A stretch of 64,000 bases of DNA from JBBQXK01 sp038251625 (GTDB lineage Bacteria; Pseudomonadota; Alphaproteobacteria; Rhodobacterales; Rhodobacteraceae), in assembly GCA_038251625.1 (NCBI GenBank), contig JBBSBE010000006.1, positions 1 to 64,000 on the forward strand. The letters run 5' to 3'. This document shows positions 34,749-43,354 of the stretch, piece after piece. Positions within the stretch are counted from its first letter, which is position 1, and every line of letters begins with the position of its first letter. The position numbers and the translations under genes were made by a program. The notes below the pieces were generated by a model. It ran no database searches, had not been told where the DNA came from, and saw only the letters and a list, made by a program, of their open reading frames with translations.

Positions 34749-35365
34749 CCGTGACATTGCGCGAACTTCTTCTCTATGCGGGCGGCATGGCCGCGCTCTG
34801 GGCCGTACCCGGCCCGGTCTGGGTCGCGCTGATGGCGCGGTCGCTGTCGGGCGGGTTCGCGGCGGCCTGGCCGCTGGCCGTTGGCGTGGCCCTTGGCGAT
34901 ATCTTCTGGCCGCTGACGGCGATCCTGGGCCTGTCGTGGATCCTGTCGCTTTACGGCGATTTTCTGTCCCTTCTGAAATGGGTCGCGGCGCTCATCTTTC
35001 TTGTGATGGGCATTGGCCTTATCCGCAGTCGGCCCGAGGCGCTGACAGCTTCTTCCCGTCTGACGAAACCGGGGCTTTGGGCGGGCTTCGCGGTCGGCAT
35101 CGCCGCCGTGATCGGCAACCCCAAGGCGATCCTGTTCTACATGGGCGTGCTGCCGGGGTTCTTTGATCTCTCGCGCGTCACGCCCACCGATATCGTGGCC
35201 ATCCTTGCCGTATCGACGGCCATTCCGATGATCGGCAACCTCGCCCTTGCGGCCTTTCTGGCGCGTGCGCGGGCGCTTCTGTCCAGCCCCAAGGCCCTGC
35301 GGCGCATGAACCTTGGCTCGGGCCTTCTGCTGATTGGGGTGGCTGCGGTGATTCCCTTTACCTGA
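34745..35365 (+). CDS. LysE/RhtB-family exporter
   Basis: 206 residues with six predicted membrane segments. Text PGPVWVALMARSLSGGFAAA (the LysE family N-terminal PGP motif), then GIGLIRSRPEALTA and VIGNPKAILFYMGVLPGF (conserved NPKA motif). LysE/RhtB proteins export amino acids or related small molecules; the substrate cannot be read from sequence. It is coupled to recF by a 4-bp overlap, a placement more likely due to operon drift than function. Confidence 0.88.
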   Translation: MTVTLRELLLYAGGMAALWAVPGPVWVALMARSLSGGFAAAWPLAVGVALGDIFWPLTAILGLSWILSLYGDFLSLLKWVAALIFLVMGIGLIRSRPEALTASSRLTKPGLWAGFAVGIAAVIGNPKAILFYMGVLPGFFDLSRVTPTDIVAILAVSTAIPMIGNLALAAFLARARALLSSPKALRRMNLGSGLLLIGVAAVIPFT

Positions 35366-35388
35366 CCCCTAAATCTTGTGTCCGCCGC

Positions 35389-35417
35389 GTGACATTGCCG
35401 CGCCCGAAGGCTATAAA
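35389..35417 (+). promoter_or_regulatory. Sigma-70-type promoter of gyrB
   Basis: GTGACA at 35389-35394 (5 of 6 to TTGACA), 17-bp spacer, TATAAA at 35412-35417 (5 of 6 to TATAAT), 28 bp before the gyrB start. Confidence 0.65.
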
Positions 35418-35445
35418 CCGACAGCATCTGAAGGGGTTCTCACGC

Positions 35446-37881
35446 ATGGCCGAAGCCGCCCGCAAAGCCGAGGAATACGGCGCCGATTCCATCAAGGTTC
35501 TCAAGGGATTGGAGGCGGTGCGCAAGCGCCCCGGCATGTACATCGGCGATACCGACGATGGTTCGGGCCTGCATCACATGGTGTATGAGGTCGTCGATAA
35601 CGGGATCGACGAGGCTTTGGCGGGCCACGCAACCGCCGTGACCGTGAAAATCCACGCCGATGGCAGCGTATCGGTGCGCGACAACGGGCGCGGCATTCCC
35701 GTCGATATCCACGAAGGCGAAGGCGTTTCGGCCGCCGAAGTGATCATGACCCAGTTGCATGCAGGCGGGAAGTTCGACCAGAACAGCTACAAGGTGTCGG
35801 GCGGTCTGCACGGTGTGGGTGTGTCGGTCGTCAATGCATTGTCGGACTGGCTTGACCTGCGCATCTGGCGCAATGGTGTAGAGCATTACGCGCGCTTTGA
35901 GGGCGGCTTCACCACCATCCCCCTGCGCGTCACCGGCCCCGCGCCCGGCGAAAAGGGCACCGAGGTGCGCTTCATGGCGTCCTCCAAAACCAACCACCCG
36001 GATGGTACCTTCTCGAACCTCGATTACGTCTTCAAGACGCTGGAAAACCGGCTGCGCGAGCTTGCGTTCCTGAATTCCGGCGTGCGCATCGTGCTGGAAG
36101 ATGAACGCCCCGCCGAACCCCTGCGGTCGGAACTGTTCTACGAAGGCGGCGTGCGCGAATTCGTGCGCTATCTCGACCGGTCGAAAACCGCTGTCATCCC
36201 CGAGCCGATCTTCATCATCGGGGAACGGGCCGGAATCACCGTGGAAGTGGCGATGTGGTGGAACGACAGCTATCACGAGACGGTGCTGCCCTTCACAAAC
36301 AACATCCCCCAGCGCGACGGCGGCACGCACCTTGCGGGCTTTCGCGGCGCGCTGACACGGACAGTGGGCAACTATGCCCAATCCAGCGGCATCGCCAAGC
36401 GCGAGAAGGTGGAGTTTACCGGCGACGACGCGCGTGAGGGCCTGACCTGCGTGTTGTCGGTCAAGGTGCCCGATCCGAAATTCTCGAGCCAGACCAAGGA
36501 CAAGCTGGTCTCTTCCGAGGTACGTCCGGCGGTCGAGGGGCTGGTGAACGAGAAGCTGGCGGAGTGGTTCGAGGAGAACCCCGGGCCTGCAAAACAGATT
36601 GTTGGCAAGATCGTCGAGGCAGCATTGGCGCGCGAGGCGGCGCGGAAAGCGCGCGACCTCACCCGCCGCAAGACCGCGCTCGATGTGTCAAACCTGCCGG
36701 GCAAGCTGGCCGATTGTCAGGAGAAGGACGCGTCGAAGGCCGAGATTTTCCTCGTCGAGGGCGACAGTGCGGGCGGATCGGCCAAGCAGGGCCGCAGCCG
36801 CGCCAATCAGGCCGTGCTGCCGCTGCGCGGCAAGATCCTGAACGTGGAACGCGCGCGGTTTGACCGGATGCTGGGTAGTCAGGAGATCGGCACCCTGATC
36901 ACAGCGCTTGGTACCGGGATCGGGCGGGATGAGTTCGATATCGGCAAACTGCGCTACCACAAGATCGTCATCATGACAGACGCCGACGTGGACGGCGCGC
37001 ATATCCGCACCCTGCTTCTGACGTTCTTCTTCCGGCAGATGCCGCAGGTGATCGAAGGCGGGTACCTCTACATCGCGCAGCCGCCGCTTTACAAAGTGGC
37101 GCGCGGCAAGTCCGAGGTTTACCTGAAGGATCAGGCCGCGCTTGAGGATTATCTGGTCGAGATGGGCCTTGAAGGCGCGCTTTTGCGGCTGGATACGGGG
37201 GAAGAAATTGCTGGCGCCGATCTTGCACGCGTTCTGGAACAGGCGCGCCAGTTCCGCCGGATACTCGAGGCTTTTCCCACCCATTACCCCCGCTTTATTC
37301 TGGAACAGGCCGCCTTGGCGGGCGCCTTCGATGCCGGGCGGGCAGATGCCGATCTGACGGCCGTGGCCGGGCAGGTGGCGCGCAGGCTGGACATGGTTGC
37401 CGCGGAATATGAACGCGGCTGGTCGGGCCGGATCACGCAGGATCATGGCATCCGGCTTGCCCGGTCCTTGCGCGGCGTGGAAGAAGTGCGCACGCTCGAC
37501 GGCCCCGTGCTGCGGTCAGGCGAGGCGCGGCGCCTTGCACAGGCGGCAGCCGCCACACGCGACGTCTATGCCTTCCCCGCACGGCTGGTGCGCAAGGACC
37601 GCGAAAGCCTGATCCACGGGCCAACCGACCTGCTGGACGCGGTTCTGACCGAGGGCGAAAAGGGCCTGAGCCTGCAACGCTACAAGGGCCTCGGCGAGAT
37701 GAACCCCGAGCAGTTGTGGGAAACCACGCTGGACCCCGAGGCGCGCACGCTTTTGCAGGTGAAGGTCGATGACCTGGCGGAAGCCGATGACATCTTCACC
37801 AAGCTGATGGGCGATGTGGTGGAACCCCGCCGCGCGTTCATTCAGGAAAACGCGCTGAATGCCGAGCATCTGGACGTCTAG
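35446..37881 (+). CDS. gyrB: DNA gyrase subunit B
   Basis: 811 residues. ATPase subunit of gyrase. N-terminal GHKL ATP-binding domain (KRPGMYIGDTDDGSGLHHMV, DNGRGIPVDIHEGEGVSAAE, GGLHGVGVSVVNALS), transducer domain, and C-terminal Toprim with LVEGDSAGGSAKQGRSRANQ and MTDADVDGAHIRTLLLTFFF, ending GVVEPRRAFIQENALNAEHL-like text (DVVEPRRAFIQENA). ATG 35446 has AAGGGG nine bases upstream. The ending overlaps the convergent ABC ATPase gene by 4 bp. Confidence 0.98.
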   Translation: MAEAARKAEEYGADSIKVLKGLEAVRKRPGMYIGDTDDGSGLHHMVYEVVDNGIDEALAGHATAVTVKIHADGSVSVRDNGRGIPVDIHEGEGVSAAEVIMTQLHAGGKFDQNSYKVSGGLHGVGVSVVNALSDWLDLRIWRNGVEHYARFEGGFTTIPLRVTGPAPGEKGTEVRFMASSKTNHPDGTFSNLDYVFKTLENRLRELAFLNSGVRIVLEDERPAEPLRSELFYEGGVREFVRYLDRSKTAVIPEPIFIIGERAGITVEVAMWWNDSYHETVLPFTNNIPQRDGGTHLAGFRGALTRTVGNYAQSSGIAKREKVEFTGDDAREGLTCVLSVKVPDPKFSSQTKDKLVSSEVRPAVEGLVNEKLAEWFEENPGPAKQIVGKIVEAALAREAARKARDLTRRKTALDVSNLPGKLADCQEKDASKAEIFLVEGDSAGGSAKQGRSRANQAVLPLRGKILNVERARFDRMLGSQEIGTLITALGTGIGRDEFDIGKLRYHKIVIMTDADVDGAHIRTLLLTFFFRQMPQVIEGGYLYIAQPPLYKVARGKSEVYLKDQAALEDYLVEMGLEGALLRLDTGEEIAGADLARVLEQARQFRRILEAFPTHYPRFILEQAALAGAFDAGRADADLTAVAGQVARRLDMVAAEYERGWSGRITQDHGIRLARSLRGVEEVRTLDGPVLRSGEARRLAQAAAATRDVYAFPARLVRKDRESLIHGPTDLLDAVLTEGEKGLSLQRYKGLGEMNPEQLWETTLDPEARTLLQVKVDDLAEADDIFTKLMGDVVEPRRAFIQENALNAEHLDV

Positions 37882-38507
37882 AGCGCGATCACAGGCCCCC
37901 CGGCGGCGTCTGCATCGCCGGGGTCATGGGTGACCATCAGCGCGGGAATGCCCCGCGCGCGCAGGTGATCGAAGACAAAGCCACGGATTTCGCTGCGAAG
38001 TTCGGTGTCGAGCTTTGAAAAGGGCTCGTCCAGCAGCAGCGCCTCTGGCTCTGCCAGAAGCGTGCGCATCAGGGCCGCCCGGGCACGCTGTCCACCCGAC
38101 AGCGTGGCGGGATCACGGTCGGCAAATCCCTCAAGCCCCGCTTGGGCCAGCGCATCCTCCACCGCTTGCCGCCGCGCCTTGCCCTTTCGCTGTGGCGTCA
38201 GGCCAAAGGCCAGATTGCCCCCCACCGACAGATGCGGAAAGAGCAGCGCATCCTGAAAAAGCACCCCGATCCGCCGCGCCTCTGGTGGCAGGTGCGTAAC
38301 GTCACGCCCGTTCAGGATCACCCGGCCAGAGGTGTGGAATGCAGGCATCAGATGCCCGCCCACCGCATCAAGCAGCGTCGACTTTCCCACACCCGACGGC
38401 CCCATAAGCGTGACCACACCCCCCGCAGGCACGGACAGGGTGACAGGATTGAAAAGCGGCTTCCCGCCGTTCGGCGCCACGCAAAGCGATTGAAGCTCCA
38501 GCGTCAC
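37878..38507 (-). CDS. YnjD-type ABC transporter ATP-binding protein
   Basis: 209 residues. ABC ATPase with Walker A MGPSGVGKSTLLDAVGGHLM, signature LSGGQRARAALMRTLL and Walker B EALLLDEPFSKLD with the H-loop in ALMVTHDPGDADAA. The short, Thi/Ynj-like text and coupling to a fused double-domain permease and a YnjB-like binding protein match the E. coli YnjBCD system rather than ThiBPQ or iron transporters. Overlaps the permease gene by 4 bp. Substrate unknown. Confidence 0.85.
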   Translation of the reverse strand: MTLELQSLCVAPNGGKPLFNPVTLSVPAGGVVTLMGPSGVGKSTLLDAVGGHLMPAFHTSGRVILNGRDVTHLPPEARRIGVLFQDALLFPHLSVGGNLAFGLTPQRKGKARRQAVEDALAQAGLEGFADRDPATLSGGQRARAALMRTLLAEPEALLLDEPFSKLDTELRSEIRGFVFDHLRARGIPALMVTHDPGDADAAGGPVIAL

Positions 38508-40189
38508 GCCATCCCCCTGCGGTTGCGAAAGAGAAGCGCAGGCAGGGCCAGCGCCATCGCGTACGCGCCGAAGGGCAGGAACGCCTGCAACAGCGCGAAA
38601 ACCCCGGTGATGCGGCGGTCAGACCCGGATGACAGGGCAACCGCCTCGGTGGTCAGCGTCGGCACGCGGCCCGCGCCAAGGAAAAGCGTGGGCAGGTAAA
38701 GGGCCACGGATACCGCAAAGCCGATGGCGGCGGCGGTCAGAAGCGGGCGCGTGAGAAGCGGCAGACGCACCATGAAAAGCCTGCGCCAAGGCCCGGCACC
38801 CAAGGCGGCAGCGGCGCGCAAGGCGCGCGGATCCACACCGCGCCATGGATCGGACAATGCGATCATCACGTAAGGAAAGACGAACAACACCTGCGCCCAC
38901 AGCACCGCCAGCATCCCCGCCCCAAGGCCGAGCGTCAGAAAAGCCACCGTCAGCCCCTGCACAAAGGCGATCTGCGGCACGAGGAGCGGCAGCACGATCA
39001 ACCCCTCGGCCCATTTCGCCCGCGCCTTGGCCCCCCGTGTTTCCGCCTCGAGCCAGGCGATGGCGAGGATGACCGACAATCCCGTCGACAAGAGCCCGAG
39101 CCAAAGCGTCGTGCCCGCAACGCCCACCCAGCGCGCATCCATCCAGAACCGCAGGCTCCAGCTTTCGGGCAGGGCACCGGGAAAGCTCCACCGCTGCGCG
39201 ACGGACCAAAGCGCCAGCGCGATCACCGCAAGAAGCGCCAGCGCCATCAGGCCGGCCCATGCGGCAAAGGCCAATCGCAGGCCCGGACCCGTGCTCATCC
39301 CCCGCCCCCCGGCAGCCAGCCAGCGGCGCCCAAGCCGCATGGCCACGCGTTCTGCCACCCACCAAAGCGCAATGGTCCCGGCCACGACCAGTCCGATCAA
39401 CAGCGCCCCGGCAGAGGCAGGCAACATCAGCGCGGTATCGGGCGCGGTGAACCAGCGTGTCACGGCCACCGCCAGCGTGGGCGGGTTCGACGGACCAAGG
39501 ATCAGTGCCACATCCACCACCGACAGGGCATAGGCCAGCACCACATAGACCGGCAGCCGGACCAGCGGATAGACCTGCGGCAGGATCACCTTCAGCCACA
39601 CGACGCCCGGCCCGTAGCCCAGTGATCGCCCCGCAGCCAGTTGCGCGCGCGCAGGGATCTGGCTGAGTGCGGCCAGCATCACAAGGATCAGGAAGGGCAC
39701 CTCCTTGACCAAAAGCCCCAGGATCAGGGCAAACCCGCCCCGATCATTGACGGTGGCAAGGTCGGGTGGGCGATCCCAACCGGTGGCCCAGGGGCTGAGA
39801 AGACGAGCGATCCAGCCCGATGGCGCCAGCAGAAAGGCCAGCCCGATCGCCAGCGCCGCATGGGGCGCGGCAAGGATCGGCGTCAGCATCCGGCCAGACG
39901 ATGCACCCCAGCGCCCGTAAAGCACCGCGACGGCACCGCCCGCGATCAACAGCGAAAGGATCGTGGCGCCTAGCCCGGTCACCAGCGTCAGCCGCAGGCT
40001 GGTGCCGAACCCCGGAAGATCGGACAGCATCGCCCAAGGCGTTGCACTGAAGCCGCTGGCACCGATGGCGGGCAGATGGCCAAAGGCCGCGCGGGCCGTG
40101 ACGGCCAGGCCTGCTGCAATTGGCGCCAGAAGGCCCGCCAGCACCACAGCAAGCACCACACCGCGCAGCGCCCGCCCGTCATGCCTCAT
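38504..40189 (-). CDS. YnjC-type ABC transporter permease (two fused domains)
   Basis: 561 residues, about 12 membrane segments, with two BPD-transp-1 domains fused in one chain. The first EAA-like loop is GRSLGYGPGVVWLKVILPQV, the second RAAAALGAGPWRRLFMVRLP. The start ATG 40189 overlaps the binding-protein stop (ATGA); seven extra upstream codons are rejected. Fused permeases of this size occur in the YnjC, ThiP and FbpB groups; the neighbouring YnjB-like and YnjF-like genes favour YnjC. Confidence 0.85.
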   Translation of the reverse strand: MRHDGRALRGVVLAVVLAGLLAPIAAGLAVTARAAFGHLPAIGASGFSATPWAMLSDLPGFGTSLRLTLVTGLGATILSLLIAGGAVAVLYGRWGASSGRMLTPILAAPHAALAIGLAFLLAPSGWIARLLSPWATGWDRPPDLATVNDRGGFALILGLLVKEVPFLILVMLAALSQIPARAQLAAGRSLGYGPGVVWLKVILPQVYPLVRLPVYVVLAYALSVVDVALILGPSNPPTLAVAVTRWFTAPDTALMLPASAGALLIGLVVAGTIALWWVAERVAMRLGRRWLAAGGRGMSTGPGLRLAFAAWAGLMALALLAVIALALWSVAQRWSFPGALPESWSLRFWMDARWVGVAGTTLWLGLLSTGLSVILAIAWLEAETRGAKARAKWAEGLIVLPLLVPQIAFVQGLTVAFLTLGLGAGMLAVLWAQVLFVFPYVMIALSDPWRGVDPRALRAAAALGAGPWRRLFMVRLPLLTRPLLTAAAIGFAVSVALYLPTLFLGAGRVPTLTTEAVALSSGSDRRITGVFALLQAFLPFGAYAMALALPALLFRNRRGMA

Positions 40190-41370
40190 CTGGTATAGCG
40201 CCGCGCCCATTCCTCGGTCAGCCGGGTCATCCAGCTTGCGTGCGGCTCCAGCAGCGTCGGGCCAAGGGCATCAAGCGTGGGTAGGGCCGCGGCTTCGGGC
40301 AGGGCGTTGAAGGCCGCCTGCTCTGCCGGCCCCAGTTTTGCGGGATCCAGCACGGCAAAGCTGCCCAGCACCGAGATATCCTGCTGATGCGCCTGCGTGG
40401 CGGGATCCAGCAGGAAGTTCGCCACCACCTCTGCCCCGGCGGCATTGGCGGCGTTATAGGGGATGGCGACAAAGCTGATATTGCCGATGGTGCCGCCCTC
40501 TGGCACGAAAACGCGGGCCGTTTCGGGCAGAAGGCCCTGTTCGATCAGCGCCGCCGGGGCCGCAGGATCGAAGGCCATGGCAATATCCACCTCGCCGTCG
40601 TTCAGAAGCTGGAACTGGATACTCTCATTCTCGGGGAAGGTTTCGCCGCCGCGCCAAAGGTTTGGCCGCAGCGCATCGTACCAGTCCCAGAGCGGGGCCG
40701 TCTGAACCCCAAACGCGGCGTCGGTGACGGGGGCCTGAAGGGCGGCGGCGTCGGGGGCAAGCTCGATCAATGCCTGCTTGAGGAAGGTCGCGCCCATGAA
40801 ATTCGTGACCGCAGGATGCGTCATCCGCCCCGGATGCGCCGCCGTCCAGGCGGCAAAGTCGGCCATCGACGCAGGGGGTACAGACACCCGCGCAGAATCG
40901 TAGGCGAAAACGAAACGGGCAAGGCGCCAGGGGCTTTCATACCCCTCGACCGGCACCGTGAAATCGACCGAGGCCGCAGCGCCGGGCGAAAGGTCAAGGT
41001 ACTGCGCGTTCGGCAACCCGGCCACGAAGGGGCCATGCAGAAGCCCCTGCTCCTTCATCGACAGGAAATTGGCGCCGTTGATCCAGATCAGATCGACCGA
41101 TCCACCGCCATCCTTGCCGGCCGCCTTTTCCGCGATCACGCGGTTCACGGCCTCTGCGGTGTCGGACAGCTTCACCTGCTGTACCTTGACACCATAGAGC
41201 CGGTCCGTCTCTTGCCCCACCCATTCGATGAACGCATTGGTGCGTGCGTCGCCCCCCCACGCGTTCCAATAGACGGTCTGGCCCTTTGCGGCATCAAGCG
41301 TCGATTGCCAGTCGGCAAGAGCGGGCGATGCAAGGCTGACGGCGAGGGCAGTGGCGAGGGCGATGCGCAT
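40186..41370 (-). CDS. YnjB-type ABC transporter substrate-binding protein
   Basis: 394 residues, signal peptide MRIALATALAVSLASPALA. The mature start WQSTLDAAKGQTVYWNAWGG and segments VKLSDTAEAVNRVIAEKAAG and GGSVDLIWINGANFLSMKEQ closely parallel E. coli YnjB, an uncharacterised periplasmic binding protein of the ThiB-like fold. ATG 41370 has AAGGAG five bases upstream. It is the second gene of a minus-strand operon after the CDP-alcohol phosphatidyltransferase, with a 52-bp gap. Confidence 0.85.
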   Translation of the reverse strand: MRIALATALAVSLASPALADWQSTLDAAKGQTVYWNAWGGDARTNAFIEWVGQETDRLYGVKVQQVKLSDTAEAVNRVIAEKAAGKDGGGSVDLIWINGANFLSMKEQGLLHGPFVAGLPNAQYLDLSPGAAASVDFTVPVEGYESPWRLARFVFAYDSARVSVPPASMADFAAWTAAHPGRMTHPAVTNFMGATFLKQALIELAPDAAALQAPVTDAAFGVQTAPLWDWYDALRPNLWRGGETFPENESIQFQLLNDGEVDIAMAFDPAAPAALIEQGLLPETARVFVPEGGTIGNISFVAIPYNAANAAGAEVVANFLLDPATQAHQQDISVLGSFAVLDPAKLGPAEQAAFNALPEAAALPTLDALGPTLLEPHASWMTRLTEEWARRYTR

Positions 41371-41422
41371 GAAAACTCCTTGTCGGCTCATGTCATCATA
41401 CGCCGCTGGATGATTGAAGGTT

Positions 41423-42040
41423 TCAATCAGACTTTTCGCCGAAAACCCGCCAGCCCATCAGTATCCGCATCGCCGTTGTCACCGCGCAAAGTGCGGCGAA
41501 GCCAAGGGCCAGCCATGGAAAGGCCGCGGGCCATAGGCACATTGCGATGAAAAGGGAAATGGTTTCAGCCCCTTCCGTCAAGCCCCCAAGATAGTAGATG
41601 CCTTTGGCCGGGTAGGCCGATGCCTTGAGGCCCCGCCTTTCGGCAATCACCGCAAACGCCAGAAAGGACGATCCCGTACCCACGAAAGACGCGATCAGGA
41701 TGGCGGCAGGAAGCGCGTTCCGCACAGGGTCGGCCAGCGCGAAGCCAAGGGGAATGGCGGCATAGAACAGAAAATCGAGCCCGATATCGAGGAATGCCCC
41801 CCGATCTGTCGGCCCGGTCGCCCGTGCCACGGCACCGTCAAGCCCGTCGCCCACGCGGTTCAGCACGATCAACAGAAGCGCCAGCCCGAACCATCCGGCC
41901 CAAAGTGCTGGAACCGCCAGCATCCCCACGCCGAAGCCTGCCAGCGTGATCCGGTCAGCCCCCACCCCTCGCGTAGCCAGTGCCTGCGCGGGCGTACCCA
42001 GCACCCGTCGCAGCGCAGGCAGAAGCGCTGCGTCGATCAT
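41423..42040 (-). CDS. CDP-alcohol phosphatidyltransferase family protein (YnjF-like)
   Basis: 205 residues with about six membrane segments. The catalytic motif of the family (D-G-x2-A-R-x8-G-x3-D-x3-D) is visible in NRVGDGLDGAVARATGPTDR and GAFLDIGLDFLFYAAIP. These enzymes transfer a phospho-alcohol group from CMP-linked donors. In E. coli ynjF lies by ynjBCD, and the same association here argues for a shared pathway. The alcohol acceptor is unknown. The gene starts 3 bp after dsbA. Confidence 0.82.
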   Translation of the reverse strand: MIDAALLPALRRVLGTPAQALATRGVGADRITLAGFGVGMLAVPALWAGWFGLALLLIVLNRVGDGLDGAVARATGPTDRGAFLDIGLDFLFYAAIPLGFALADPVRNALPAAILIASFVGTGSSFLAFAVIAERRGLKASAYPAKGIYYLGGLTEGAETISLFIAMCLWPAAFPWLALGFAALCAVTTAMRILMGWRVFGEKSD

Positions 42041-42043
42041 CGC

Positions 42044-42721
42044 TTACTTGGCAAGTTCGGCGTCAAGGATCGCCTTGAGGTCGGCATAGGACATGTTCTG
42101 GTGCTTCACGCCGTTGATGATCAGCGTGGGCGTGCCTTCCACGTTGTCGGCGGTGGCTTTGGTCTGATAGTTCGCCACCATCGCCTGCGCCATCGCACCG
42201 TCATTGAGGCAGGTATCAAGCTGCGCATCGTCCATTCCCGCCGTCTTGCCGATGCGGCGCAGGTTGCCCACCACGGTTGCCGGATCGTCCGACCCGGCCC
42301 ATTCCTTCTGCGTGGTGTAAAGGATATCGGAAATGCCGAAGTACCGCATCTCACCGCCGCAGCGCGCCACCATCGCGGCCCAGAGGCCATAGCGATCAAA
42401 ATACACCTCGCGATAGACGAAATGCACCTTTCCGGTGTCGATGTAATCGCGCTTGAGATCCTTGAACACGCGATCATGGAAATTGGCGCAGTGGGGGCAG
42501 GTGAACGAGGCGTATTCCACCAGCGTCACCTTTGCCTCTGCGTTGCCCATCGTCATGTCGGGCACGGCAGGCACCTCTGCGGTGGCAGGCGCGGTCTGCG
42601 CCTCTGCCGCAAAGGACAGAAGCGCCGTCTGCCCGGCAGGCACCGGCGCATTGTTCAGCCAGAACGCCAGTCCCGCGATCATGGCGAGCGACAGCCCTGC
42701 AAGCGCTGTTGTCTTTTTCAT
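42044..42721 (-). CDS. DsbA-family thiol:disulfide oxidoreductase
   Basis: 225 residues, exported thioredoxin-fold protein. An N-terminal membrane or signal segment (TTALAGLSLAMIAGLAFWLN) precedes the fold, with the active site CPHC in EYASFTCPHCANFHDRVFKD and the cis-proline loop VEGTPTLIINGV. It resembles alphaproteobacterial DsbA/BdbD-like proteins (Com1-type). GAGG six bases before ATG 42721 supports the start over an ATG four codons earlier. Immediately downstream of the DUF721 gene. Confidence 0.88.
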   Translation of the reverse strand: MKKTTALAGLSLAMIAGLAFWLNNAPVPAGQTALLSFAAEAQTAPATAEVPAVPDMTMGNAEAKVTLVEYASFTCPHCANFHDRVFKDLKRDYIDTGKVHFVYREVYFDRYGLWAAMVARCGGEMRYFGISDILYTTQKEWAGSDDPATVVGNLRRIGKTAGMDDAQLDTCLNDGAMAQAMVANYQTKATADNVEGTPTLIINGVKHQNMSYADLKAILDAELAK

Positions 42722-42733
42722 CTCAGGCCTCAT

Positions 42734-43252
42734 TCAATTTCGGGTACGGGATAGCACATTGGCCGCCAGACGCTCCAGCGCCGCGCGCAGGGCTTCATCG
42801 GCGATGCCTTCAGCGGCCTTTGCCGCCTTTGGCGTGATGGGTGCCTCGGCGCGGGCCGCAGGCTCGGCATGTGTGAAAACCGCCTGACCTTCGGCAAAGC
42901 CGCTGGCCGCAGTCTGCGTGATCACGATGCGCGAGACGGCGTTGTAGCCATAGCAAGCGTTCACACGCTCGCGCAGGCGGGGTTTCTGCATCTCGACGAG
43001 CGGCGCCACCGCGCCTGCGGCAAGGATCGTCAGCGTGCCGCCAAACCCGTCGCGCGCAAAGCCCACCTTTACCGGGCGGGTCTGGGCGGCAAGGTCGGCA
43101 CCCACGATATCGGCCCAATGCGTCAAGAGCCGAGTCACAGCAAAACCGCGCGCCTCACCGGCGACGCGAATGCGATCTTTCAACAGACCGGCCGCAGGCT
43201 CGAACCCGCGCTGGCGGCGCGTGGGCTTGGGCGGTGGGGCGGGGCTGGGCAT
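42734..43252 (-). CDS. DUF721 (DciA-like) protein
   Basis: 172 residues. The N-terminal half has the DUF721 pattern: HWADIVGADLAAQTRPVKVG, FARDGFGGTLTILAAG and VEMQKPRLRERVNACYGYNA. DUF721 is the core of DciA, the helicase operator that loads DnaB in most bacteria without DnaC; no DnaC is known in this order, so a replication role is likely. The C-terminal third is Ala/Glu-rich. It is divergent from mutY and coupled to dsbA. Confidence 0.78.
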   Translation of the reverse strand: MPSPAPPPKPTRRQRGFEPAAGLLKDRIRVAGEARGFAVTRLLTHWADIVGADLAAQTRPVKVGFARDGFGGTLTILAAGAVAPLVEMQKPRLRERVNACYGYNAVSRIVITQTAASGFAEGQAVFTHAEPAARAEAPITPKAAKAAEGIADEALRAALERLAANVLSRTRN

Positions 43253-43354
43253 TGGCTGGTCAATCCTTCGGTTGCCGTTATCTTAACGGCCTGCGCGGGC
43301 CGTGCCAGCGCCAAGCGGAAGCCGGGGGCGTAAAGATTGCGTGACGCGACTGAA

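Noticed and set aside
38504..41370. ThiBPQ thiamine transporter
   Set aside because: The fold is similar, but the binding-protein text parallels YnjB and the linked phosphatidyltransferase matches the ynj locus, so thiamine is not assumed.
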